Of a DNA stretch of 22,868 bases, positions 1 to 7,554 are shown piece after piece (positions within the stretch are counted from its first letter, which is position 1; every line of letters starts with the position of its first letter). The notes beneath the pieces are model-generated. The model was not told where the DNA came from, ran no database searches, and saw only the letters and a program-made list of their open reading frames with translations. Origin of the DNA: Deinococcus hopiensis KR-140 (GTDB taxonomy: Bacteria; Deinococcota; Deinococci; Deinococcales; Deinococcaceae); assembly GCA_943327755.2 (NCBI GenBank), contig CALPYF020000056.1, forward strand, positions 1-22,868, read 5' to 3'. The position numbers and the translations under genes are program-made.

Positions 1-372
1 AGAAGAGGAAAAAGGACGTTGCAAACGGCTTTGGTTAAATCGTTTGGGTACGCAGCTTGCGGCGTGAGCGACCCACCTCCGACCTCTGCCGTGCACGGAC
101 GTTACTCCTGGGAGGGACCTGCGCCAGCACATTTTTCAGACGCACTTTATGACCATGGACTGCAGGCGGCCGCCCACCTCAGGAAGCCAGGAACAGCGCT
201 GGCCATCTTCGCGTTGCGGTGGGGGGCGCATGCCCACGGAACGTTGCGGGACGCGGCGCGCGAAGCGGGGGTGCCGTACCTGCTGCATCCGGCGGGGCTC
301 AATCCGAATCAGGTGGCCTGGCAGGTGATGCGGCAAGTCAGTGACACCCTGACTGCTCAGGTCAGAGCGTAA
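1..372 (+). CDS. C-terminal part of a DUF2325-like protein (5' end outside window)
   Basis: The frame is open from base 1, so the true start is probably upstream; an in-frame TTG at 19 lacks a convincing Shine-Dalgarno sequence. The last 60 residues (LAIFALRWGAHAHGTLRDAA, then GVPYLLHPAGLN) resemble the end of DUF2325 proteins: a hydrophobic strand, a 'xxHA' helix, then a second strand with a short Ser/Gly-containing turn. DUF2325 has no firmly established biochemical role. The N-terminal 40 residues look unstructured and Pro-rich. The stop lies inside the 3' end of the convergent gene at 362-1312 (11-bp overlap), so the two transcripts are antisense at their ends. Family assignment is by pattern only. 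Confidence 0.5.
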   Translation, partial: RRGKRTLQTALVKSFGYAACGVSDPPPTSAVHGRYSWEGPAPAHFSDALYDHGLQAAAHLRKPGTALAIFALRWGAHAHGTLRDAAREAGVPYLLHPAGLNPNQVAWQVMRQVSDTLTAQVRA

Positions 373-1312
373 AAATGTTGGGCAGCTGCTGGGCCTGAAG
401 CCGCTGGAAGAGGGCCTGGGCCCCCAGGGTGACGGCACGCGGCACTTGGTCTGCCGGGATCAACAGGGGGGTGTGCTCGCCGCTGGTGGGGTCCGTCAGA
501 TGGACCCAGTGCCCCTCTTCAATGCCCGAAGATGCCAGGTAAGTTGCCGGCGCCTTGCTGGGCATGGGGTGGACGTACTGCTGCAGGAAAGGCAGGCAGG
601 TCTCGGCGTCGAGGTCCAGAACGACGGTGCTGTCAGCCGGGGCGTGGTGCGGCAGGGTGATGCTGTTCCGGTAGTACGTCAGGCCGGGCAGGCGTTGGAC
701 GCCGAGCGTTTGCCCCTCGTACTGATACTGGCCGTTAATGCGCCGCTCCATGGCGTGGGTGGCGTCCACGTCGCCAGGGTGGCGGTGACGGTCGAAGATC
801 TCCCCGTAGAAGGTCAGGGCGCCGGTGATGCCTGAAATCTGCCCAGTCGCCAGGAACACCATGTGCTTGAAATGCAGGGCCTCCCGGAGGGTCAGGCCGT
901 CGCGGTCAATGGTTGACGCCCCGCGGCTCAGGTCCTGCTGCCCGAAGCCCAGATGGGCCAGCGTACTCACGGCCCGCTCAACCATGTCTGGTGTCGCGTC
1001 CGCATGCACCTGCACCAGCACGCGCAGCATGTAGTGGGGTTCGTGCACTGGAGTGATCGGGCGCCCTGCGGGAACCAGCGCCTCGTAAGCCACAGCAGGC
1101 CGGTGACCAGTGCCCGTTGTCGAGGGCAGGATCTTGAGCCACTGCTTCTTGACCAGGTCCGCTAGAGTGCGGCCTGTGGCGCGGGCGTTGCGGCCAAGGG
1201 CGCTGCCCACAGCCTCGGCGGCGTAAGGGCCAGGCCCGTTCTCGTAGATATGCAGCCACACCAGCTTTTCGCCGTCGTTGCCCTGTTTGATGACTTCTGG
1301 AAGCTGATGCAT
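362..1312 (-). CDS. Unknown protein with N-terminal winged-helix-like region
   Basis: A 316-residue protein. I chose ATG at 1312 because AAGGGGAG lies a few bases upstream; an upstream extension to 1366 would run through the promoter. Residues about 10-75 (EKLVWLHIYENGPGPYAAEA, then TLADLVKKQWLKIL) read like a winged helix: helix, turn, recognition-type helix, then a wing before YEALVPAGRP. The rest is mixed alpha/beta without a motif I recognise; there is no signal peptide or membrane segment. It is monocistronic, with its own strong promoter overlapped by an inverted repeat, so it is likely regulated and may bind its own operator. The function is unknown. Confidence 0.7.
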   Translation of the reverse strand: MHQLPEVIKQGNDGEKLVWLHIYENGPGPYAAEAVGSALGRNARATGRTLADLVKKQWLKILPSTTGTGHRPAVAYEALVPAGRPITPVHEPHYMLRVLVQVHADATPDMVERAVSTLAHLGFGQQDLSRGASTIDRDGLTLREALHFKHMVFLATGQISGITGALTFYGEIFDRHRHPGDVDATHAMERRINGQYQYEGQTLGVQRLPGLTYYRNSITLPHHAPADSTVVLDLDAETCLPFLQQYVHPMPSKAPATYLASSGIEEGHWVHLTDPTSGEHTPLLIPADQVPRAVTLGAQALFQRLQAQQLPNIFTL

Positions 1313-1330
1313 GCTGTCTCCCCTTCTATG

Positions 1331-1366
1331 TGTACTAATAGTACATATTTGATGGGGGCCGATCAA
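1331..1366 (-). promoter_or_regulatory. Sigma70-type promoter with overlapping operator for the 362-1312 gene
   Basis: Read on the minus strand, TTGATC (1366-1361) is followed after exactly 17 bases by TACTAT (1343-1338). The 15-base inverted repeat TGTACTATTAGTACA (1345-1331; arms TGTACT/AGTACA) covers the -10 box. A protein bound there would block RNA polymerase. The core GTAC resembles, but is not identical to, the GTGTACAC operators near 10110 and 11450. Confidence 0.7.
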
Positions 1367-1463
1367 TCCCCCATCGAGCAGGCAATTAGGGCTACCTCAG
1401 ACCGTTACGGCCCAGTATGCTGAAACCATCCCATGAGCCTTGTTTTCTGCCTCCCACCAATGC

Positions 1464-1479
1464 CCGTCACCCGTGACGG
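1464..1479. promoter_or_regulatory. Inverted repeat upstream of the first DUF4388-peroxiredoxin gene
   Basis: CCGTCAC and GTGACGG are perfect 7-base arms around CC, 30 bases before the chosen start at 1510. The position suits an operator; no T-run follows, so it is not a terminator. No clear -35/-10 pair could be placed beside it. Confidence 0.4.
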
Positions 1480-1509
1480 TGCTGGTCACAGGGTATGGCG
1501 GGTGCTGCT

Positions 1510-2742
1510 ATGACCGCCAAACGTCTTCCCACAGAGACAGCCGGTGATCTCCTCTCCACTGCACTCAGCCGCGGCGGCACACAAGCCGTATCTCTGCAGT
1601 TCGAAGAGCTGACGCTGAACACCACAGTCATGGTGTCTGACACGAGGATTTGTGGGGTGCAGAGCCCCTTCGTACCGCAGTGGAGCGCCTCTCTGCAACA
1701 CGGCGGTGTCACGCCAGAGATGTTGGACGCCGCACGTGTGGGTGCACAGACCCCCCATGATCTCGTTCGCAATCTGATGCAGAGCGGGCACCTCACCGAA
1801 GAGCGGCTGGCTCACCTGCTGGAATTACGTACCAAGATGGCCTTTGTGCCGATCGTGCTCCGGTCGGCGACGGCGCAGACCTCGCCTCAGGCGCCGGCCT
1901 CCTGGATCTCCCAGGTGGATGGACAGGCCCTGGTGCGGGATGCGGAGGCCAGTGCACGCCAGCTGTGTGACGACGCGCGCAGTATCAAGCCCAGCGACCA
2001 CCTTGAAGTCATGCCCCAAATCAGCGGCATAGAGAACCGTTCGACTGATGGTGTACTGCGTCAAGGTGCCATTGACGGCCTGACGCTGGCGGAGAGCGGC
2101 AGGCGCGGGCATCTGAGCTGGGATGTGGTGGCCCGGGAGGCTGCAGGTCTGATTCGTCGGGGCGTGGCCCGTATTGCTGCGCCACACGGCACCTTCCCGG
2201 TCCGGCATCTCCGGGCCGGCGATCAGGCCCCTGATTTTCTGCTGCCCTCCCTGCAGGGGCCACCAGTGGCCCTCAGTCAGTTCAGAGGCAAGCGCGTGTG
2301 GCTGATGATGCACCGCATGTCCAACTGCACTCACTGCAATCCACATCACCGCACGGTAATGCAGATGCAGGAGCAGATGGAGGCCGCTGGCGTGGCCGTC
2401 GTCGAGGTGTGGGCGACGACGGTGGATAAGCTCCAGAGAACTGTTGGTCGCACCCAACCCACCTTCCCCGTCCTCTGCGATGAAACGGCTTCGATACACC
2501 GCCAGTACGGGCTGGACCGGTCGCTTAAGCGCCTGATTGACCTGCGAAATTATGACCTGATCAAGGAAGGCTTCAGGATGATGGGTCCCCGAGGCTGGAT
2601 CTCAGAAGGGCAGATGTTCCTGGTCCCAGCGGAGTTCCTGATCAACGAAGACGGACAGATTGAAGCGGCCCACTACAACGAGTACATGGCGGAATTTCTG
2701 ACCATGGATACTGTGTTGCAGTGGGCACGGCGCGGCAGCTGA
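1510..2742 (+). CDS. DUF4388-winged helix-peroxiredoxin-like fusion protein (copy 1)
   Basis: A 410-residue protein from ATG 1510 (alternative ATG 1495; neither has a good SD, and the paralogue at 7555 also begins MT..., favouring 1510). Residues about 10-120 resemble the DUF4388/PatA N-terminal domain found in bacterial signalling proteins. About 185-220 looks like a short winged helix (GLTLAESGRRGHLSWDVVAR). From about 220 the protein is AhpC/TSA-like: GDQAPDFLLPSLQG, then a thioredoxin-fold strand and C273-THC-C276 followed by NPHH. The CxxC..H arrangement matches peroxiredoxin-like (AhpC-TSA_2) proteins rather than classical 2-Cys enzymes. It is likely cytoplasmic, possibly a thiol redox sensor or reductase tethered to a signalling module. 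The fusion is clear; the activity is inference. It is followed 52 bases later by the STAND ATPase. Confidence 0.75.
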   Translation: MTAKRLPTETAGDLLSTALSRGGTQAVSLQFEELTLNTTVMVSDTRICGVQSPFVPQWSASLQHGGVTPEMLDAARVGAQTPHDLVRNLMQSGHLTEERLAHLLELRTKMAFVPIVLRSATAQTSPQAPASWISQVDGQALVRDAEASARQLCDDARSIKPSDHLEVMPQISGIENRSTDGVLRQGAIDGLTLAESGRRGHLSWDVVAREAAGLIRRGVARIAAPHGTFPVRHLRAGDQAPDFLLPSLQGPPVALSQFRGKRVWLMMHRMSNCTHCNPHHRTVMQMQEQMEAAGVAVVEVWATTVDKLQRTVGRTQPTFPVLCDETASIHRQYGLDRSLKRLIDLRNYDLIKEGFRMMGPRGWISEGQMFLVPAEFLINEDGQIEAAHYNEYMAEFLTMDTVLQWARRGS

Positions 2743-2794
2743 CCCTACAATCATTGAAGCGGTCCGACTGTGGACCAGTCAGTTGGAGGCAGCT

Positions 2795-5701
2795 TTGACG
2801 GTGTATAGCCAGATGGCAGGTGTAAGGCGGCTCGAACGCGAGCGGCTTTATGCAGCCTTCGAGGACCCGTTTGCACCGCCGCACCTGGCCCTGGAAGCCC
2901 CCAGTGGATACGGAAAGAGCACGCTGCTTCAACAGCTGGCCAACCGGCACCCCTCCCTGCTGATCGACCTGAGCGAACTGGACGGCACCGCCCGGGGCAT
3001 CGCCTGGGCACTCGTGGATGAGGTGGCCGCACTCGCCCCCCATACAGCCGGGGCGCTCACACGTCTATTGGAGCGCAGCGAAGGGCCAGTACCTGCGCGG
3101 GCGTTTGCAGCGGGTCTCGCAACGGCCGGTCCCCTGCTGGTGATGATTGACCGGGCCGATCACAGCGGTTCGGACGCTCAGCAGTGGGTGAGCCTGCTGA
3201 TGGAACGGTTGGCAGATACCCAGCGGCTCATTCTCGCGGGGCGCGTCTTGGACGCCTTTGAACTCTCGTATCAGGTTGCAGAAGGACGCCTGCGCATTCT
3301 GGACATGGACACCTTGGCCTTCACGCGTGATGAAGCCCTGTCCCTTGCGGAGCAGCGAGGGACGACCCTGACAGAGGCCGAACACCTGAACGGCTGGCCG
3401 CTGGGGATCGGCCTCCTGACGGCCCACAACAGCCCCATCACGCCGCAGGACCTGGTACGCCGGCAGTTGCAGCTGCTGCCAGCTCTGGTGCGGTCCGCCC
3501 TGCCAGAGTTGGCCGTGATCAGTGTGTGGGACGAGCACTGTGCCCAGGACGTTCCGTCACTCCCCATCAACTGGCTGAGCGAGGCCCAGAGGGCCGGTTT
3601 GCCTCTGCGTTCGCTCGGTGGCGGCCGCTTCGCACCGCATCCCCTTTTGCGCGCGCTCCTGACGGAAGATCTGCGCCGGTTCCCGGAACGCTGGACGCTG
3701 GCCCACCGCAGCGCTGCATGTCGAGCAGTGGACAGTGGCCTGCTGACTGACGCGCTGGATCACCTGCTGGCGATCGGCGACACCGAGGCTATTGTTCAGT
3801 TGACTGAGCGGCACGTTCCAGGCCTGATGGACCGCGGCCTCTACGCTCAGGCCACGGCGTTCCTGGACCGGATTCCTGCCGGCGTCTTGCCGCCTCCACT
3901 GGCCCTGACCTACGGGATGGCCCTGGTTGAAACCCGGTGTACATCACGCGGTCTGGATCTCTTGCAGCACGTTTCAGGCCAGTTGCCAGACAGTGCTCTG
4001 TCCAATCTCCTGGCGGCCTACAACGCCTATATTCGTGCAGACTTCCAGGCGCAGCTTTCAGCGTCCACAGCCGCACTGGACAGTCCAGCGGGCTTGTCCG
4101 ACCTCATGGTCATGCAGATGCACGGCACGCGGATTCACGCTCTGGCCAACCTCGGCCGCCACGAGGAGGCCCAGCGTGAGGCTGAGGAGGCCTGCCGCCT
4201 AGCCAGAGTGCAGGGACCGGCAGAGAGCCTGGCCTACGTGCTCTTCGCATGGGCTTTTGCGGCGCAGCGGGCCGGTCATTTCCGCAAGGCGGTCGAACTG
4301 CTTGAGGAGTCGCTGACCATCTACCGCCAACTGCGCATGCACGCCAAGACGCTGGGTCCCGTCATGCTCCTGGCCGACGTGGTGCTGGACACTGGAGATG
4401 ATGCCCGAGCCGCGCAGCTGCTGGATCAGGCCATTGAAATCGCCGAGCAAGAACAGTCGCGGTGGATGGGGTGCTTGCAACAAACGCGAGGCCGCCAGCT
4501 GCTGCTGCAGGGTGAGCTGAGAGAGGCCGCGGCCGCCTTCGAATGTGCAATTTCAGCCGCCCGTGAAGCCCAGCGGCCAGACCGCATTTTTATGTCGCAC
4601 TGCCTGCTGGCGGATACGCACACCAAGTTGGGTGAGCACGACCGGGCCAGGGAGTCACTGAAGACCGCAAGCGCCATTAATTCTGGCCATCAGGGTTGGA
4701 AGGATGTGCCGGAGTACAACGCGCTCCTGGCGTTCGAGCATGGGCATCTCGCCTTCGCGCAGGGTGACGACGAGGACGCCCGAACCTGGCTCGAAGTGGC
4801 GTCCTGGTACAACGGCCTTTCTGGGGTCCGGGCCCACGCATACCTCACGGAATTGGCGCGCAAGCGCGGCGAATTGACGGAGAACCACGCCGCCACCTTG
4901 GCCTCTCGAATGCGAGGCTTCGGTGAGGGCCACACCCCGGCCGCGTGGGACGTCGACGAACTGGGCACGCTCTACCAGTGTTTCGTGCGCCGCAACTGGT
5001 CTGCCACGGCGTTTGCGCCTTGGGCAAAATCCGTCAAGAACGTCACCTCCACCCGTATTGAACTCTCTGGACAATTGATCGGTGGCCCAGTCATCCGGGT
5101 TGAGCACCGGCCCCTCACGCTGGAAGGTCGTCAGTCCCGGTTGCTCACCGCACTCCTGGTGCGGGGCCCGCAGTCCAAGGACGAGTTGCGCCAGGCTGTG
5201 TTCGGAGATGATGACAAGGACGTCCGCGACCCGCTGAAGCATATTCGGCGAAAGTTGCGAGCGGTCACGGCGGTTGAGGAACCGCTGCCATACAATCCGG
5301 AGAGCGGCGTCTACTCGCTCGCCGATGAGCTGGAGCCCGTGCTGGACACGCAACGTCTGGAGCGCGCCATCACCCTGGGCGACGTGGCGACCGTGACTGC
5401 GCTCCTGCCTGTCCCCGCAACGGTGCTGCCTCACATGGACGGCGACTGGATTGAGGATCTGCGCGAGGCCGTGCACCCCGTCATGCTGCAGGGTTACCTG
5501 CTCTTGGGTCAGGATGCCCAAAGCCGAGGGGACAACGAGACCGCACTCACTGCGTTTGAAGCGGCGCTGGACCTAGTGGACAACGGCAGTGATCTGGATG
5601 CGGTGCTGGGACGGATTGAGCGTGTTCTTGAAGATCAGCAGGTGGGAGACGCGGCCGCCCGGTTGATGGCCTACCGGGTGCGTGCGCTTGGCAACCTATA
5701 G
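2795..5701 (+). CDS. MalT-like STAND ATPase with TPRs and C-terminal winged helix
   Basis: A 968-residue protein. TTG 2795 is preferred because GGAGG sits 5 bases upstream; TTG 2783 and GTG 2801 are alternatives. The P-loop APSGYGKST (residues 35-43) matches the MalT type, and LLVMIDRAD (about 114-122) is Walker B. A winged helix/helical region follows, then many TPR-like helices (about 300-720, e.g. ANLGRHEEAQREAEEACRLA). Residues about 753-840 (RQSRLLTALLVRGPQSKDEL, then DPLKHIRRKLRAV) form an OmpR/SARP-like winged helix, followed by a BTAD-like helical tail. In this family ATP- and ligand-driven oligomerisation exposes DNA binding, so a transcriptional regulator is likely. The stop overlaps the convergent gene by 6 bp. 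The ligand is unknown. Confidence 0.8.
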   Translation: MTVYSQMAGVRRLERERLYAAFEDPFAPPHLALEAPSGYGKSTLLQQLANRHPSLLIDLSELDGTARGIAWALVDEVAALAPHTAGALTRLLERSEGPVPARAFAAGLATAGPLLVMIDRADHSGSDAQQWVSLLMERLADTQRLILAGRVLDAFELSYQVAEGRLRILDMDTLAFTRDEALSLAEQRGTTLTEAEHLNGWPLGIGLLTAHNSPITPQDLVRRQLQLLPALVRSALPELAVISVWDEHCAQDVPSLPINWLSEAQRAGLPLRSLGGGRFAPHPLLRALLTEDLRRFPERWTLAHRSAACRAVDSGLLTDALDHLLAIGDTEAIVQLTERHVPGLMDRGLYAQATAFLDRIPAGVLPPPLALTYGMALVETRCTSRGLDLLQHVSGQLPDSALSNLLAAYNAYIRADFQAQLSASTAALDSPAGLSDLMVMQMHGTRIHALANLGRHEEAQREAEEACRLARVQGPAESLAYVLFAWAFAAQRAGHFRKAVELLEESLTIYRQLRMHAKTLGPVMLLADVVLDTGDDARAAQLLDQAIEIAEQEQSRWMGCLQQTRGRQLLLQGELREAAAAFECAISAAREAQRPDRIFMSHCLLADTHTKLGEHDRARESLKTASAINSGHQGWKDVPEYNALLAFEHGHLAFAQGDDEDARTWLEVASWYNGLSGVRAHAYLTELARKRGELTENHAATLASRMRGFGEGHTPAAWDVDELGTLYQCFVRRNWSATAFAPWAKSVKNVTSTRIELSGQLIGGPVIRVEHRPLTLEGRQSRLLTALLVRGPQSKDELRQAVFGDDDKDVRDPLKHIRRKLRAVTAVEEPLPYNPESGVYSLADELEPVLDTQRLERAITLGDVATVTALLPVPATVLPHMDGDWIEDLREAVHPVMLQGYLLLGQDAQSRGDNETALTAFEAALDLVDNGSDLDAVLGRIERVLEDQQVGDAAARLMAYRVRALGNL

Positions 5702-6364
5702 CAGTGGTCGGTACAGCACGGCCGTCGTGGCGGCGCTGTAAGGGCCTGAGCCCAAGAGTGTGCTTTCCAGCTGCACGGTCTTCGCGTCTGAGAGGATCGG
5801 TTCCAGGTCCGCTGGGCTGGTGTAGGTCTGGCACATCAGGAGTAAGTGGCCCTGAGCGTCGCGCCAGTAGGAGGCGTGATCGTACAGCACGTGCCGGGTG
5901 TCCTGCAGGCCGTGCCGCTCCAGCAGGGCATACACCCGGTCCCTCAGTCGTCTGCGCTCTTGCCGGTCATTGAACTCATCCCGCTTGAGGCCGTAGGTGG
6001 CCATAAATTCATTATCCCGGGCCACCGTAGCGTCGGGATGATCAAAGGTTTGCGCCAAGTCCTGCGCGGCGGCGATCGCTGCATGCAGCACCTGATGGCG
6101 GGACGGGTGAAGGCTCCAGTCCACGTCGAGCGACAGATCCAGAAGTGAATTGATCCGCCAACCCAGGTCCTGGGCTAGGATGCCGCTCTCTATGTCACTC
6201 CAGCGCTCGCCTGTGAGGAAATTAGGGGGCGTCTCCAGAGCTTCCCCGTTGCGTGCCACCCACAGCTCACAGGTCTCGCCATGGCAACGGCTGTAGCGTG
6301 CCACGTACTGTGCAGCGAGTGTGTTGAGTGAAGCCTCAGATGGCAGCATGAATGCGTCTCTCAT
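5696..6364 (-). CDS. Unknown protein, convergent with the STAND ATPase gene
   Basis: 222 residues from ATG 6364. ATG 6349 is equally possible because GAGAG lies 8 bases before it; a TTG at 6391 has no SD. The sequence (LPSEASLNTLAAQYVARYSR; RWSDIESGILAQDLGWRINS; FNDRQERRRLRDRVYALLER) is mostly helical with a beta C-terminus and has no signal peptide or transmembrane segment. I do not recognise a family. It is a single gene facing the regulator at 2795-5701, with 6 bp of 3' overlap, so mutual transcriptional interference is possible. Confidence 0.6.
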   Translation of the reverse strand: MRDAFMLPSEASLNTLAAQYVARYSRCHGETCELWVARNGEALETPPNFLTGERWSDIESGILAQDLGWRINSLLDLSLDVDWSLHPSRHQVLHAAIAAAQDLAQTFDHPDATVARDNEFMATYGLKRDEFNDRQERRRLRDRVYALLERHGLQDTRHVLYDHASYWRDAQGHLLLMCQTYTSPADLEPILSDAKTVQLESTLLGSGPYSAATTAVLYRPLL

Positions 6365-6513
6365 TATTGTGGATAGCAGTCCAGCGCACAACTTGATTCA
6401 GGGTACTTCTGGGTGCCTCACGTCCATTCTAAGCCACGGTCATGATGAACGCGGTTCGCAGGTTCGCGTCCCCTATCTTTAGCCGAGCCGCTGCGAGTTT
6501 CCGAAGGTAGTGG

Positions 6514-6543
6514 GAGGCAAGAGGGGCATGCTCCTCTTGCCTC
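6514..6543. promoter_or_regulatory. 30-base near-perfect palindrome upstream of the 6577 gene
   Basis: Arms GAGGCAAGAGG (6514-6524) and CCTCTTGCCTC (6533-6543) are exact reverse complements. The 8-base centre itself contains the palindrome GCATGC. It lies 34 bases before the start codon and is not followed by a T-run on either strand, so an operator or a leader hairpin is more likely than a terminator. Confidence 0.55.
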
Positions 6544-6576
6544 TGGATGCCTCAGGGGGGTTTGTAAGGTAGCTCC

Positions 6577-7452
6577 ATGACCAGCAGCGCGGCTTCCATG
6601 AACCAGTTTCGTCCCCTCCGCCGCCACTCGCACGGGCTTGCGCAGCGCGCGGCCGCCACTGCGCCAATGATCAGCGATGTGCCGCACGCGGGCTTACTCC
6701 TGGCACCAGCCGCGCAGCGAGGCCTGGCGATGATGGATGACGGCACCCTGGCCATGTGCCTCACGGTGCAGGGCATGAATGCTGACGCGGGAGCTGAGGC
6801 GCTGGAAGCACAGGCGGACCTCGTGACGAACTTGCTGTATGACATTGGCGAACTCTCAGGGCGCCTGGTCGTCGTTGCAGGCCGAGGTCAGAGTCAGGCT
6901 TATCTGGTGCTGCACCTGAAGGCTGGTCATCTGACCCCTGACGGTCGCGTGCGCGAAGCCGTGCGCCTGCGTGATGTGGTAGTCAACGGCCTCAATGGTC
7001 CTGACGTGCGGTTTGTGCCGTCGAGTACGCAGGCGTGCCAGCTGCTTGCGAGCCAATACCCCAAGGTGGACATGCTGGACGGCGCCCTCGAAGACGTGGA
7101 AGGGACTCACTGGTCCACGCTGACGATGACGGGCGCCCCGTATGTCTCAACAGCCGGCATGTTGCGCCCGGCGCTCGACTTCCTGAATCAGGAGGACCTG
7201 TCCTATCTCGTGATGGATTTCAGGGGCCGGGCCAAATCCTCAGAGGCGCGTTTCGGTGTGACGGTGGTGGTGAATGCCAGTACAGCAGAACCCGTCCGGC
7301 AGTACCTGGAGGACGTGCTGGGCGCGACGTTCAAGATGAGCAGGCTTGAGCACGCTGCGGCGGTGATGGAACGTGCGGCGCCTTTCGTGCAGGGGAAGCT
7401 CGAACGTCATGGGGTGCTCAAGCAGAACGTGGCCGACTTCCTGACCTTCTGA
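6577..7452 (+). CDS. Unknown protein, possibly roadblock-like in its first half
   Basis: 291 residues from ATG 6577, with AAGGT 7-8 bases upstream. Residues about 38-115 (LAMMDDGTLAMCLTVQGMNA ... LSGRLVVVAGRGQSQAYLVL) have the strand-turn-strand-helix-strand order of roadblock/LC7 domains: DG turn, an amphipathic helix with QADLVTNLL, then an exposed Gly-containing hairpin. Roadblock proteins commonly partner DUF4388 proteins and small GTPases in bacterial signalling, and a DUF4388 fusion lies immediately downstream. The second half (about 130-291) is alpha/beta with no recognised motif. The domain call is tentative. A good terminator follows, so it is probably its own transcription unit. Confidence 0.6.
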   Translation: MTSSAASMNQFRPLRRHSHGLAQRAAATAPMISDVPHAGLLLAPAAQRGLAMMDDGTLAMCLTVQGMNADAGAEALEAQADLVTNLLYDIGELSGRLVVVAGRGQSQAYLVLHLKAGHLTPDGRVREAVRLRDVVVNGLNGPDVRFVPSSTQACQLLASQYPKVDMLDGALEDVEGTHWSTLTMTGAPYVSTAGMLRPALDFLNQEDLSYLVMDFRGRAKSSEARFGVTVVVNASTAEPVRQYLEDVLGATFKMSRLEHAAAVMERAAPFVQGKLERHGVLKQNVADFLTF

Positions 7453-7480
7453 GAATGAATACATACACTTTGGAATCATT

Positions 7481-7502
7481 AGCGGCCCTGAGCCGCTTTT
7501 TT
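7481..7502 (+). terminator. Rho-independent terminator after the 6577-7452 gene
   Basis: AGCGGC (7481-7486), loop CCTGA, GCCGCT (7492-7497), running into six T residues (7497-7502). Confidence 0.85.
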
Positions 7503-7554
7503 CCATATATAGGAAAAACTTGCAATTTCTAGAGGCGCGCGCCACACTGTACTC

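Noticed and set aside
6450..6480. GGTTCGC-containing stretch resembling a tRNA T-arm
   Set aside because: No 5-bp T stem, acceptor stem or anticodon arm can be formed around it.
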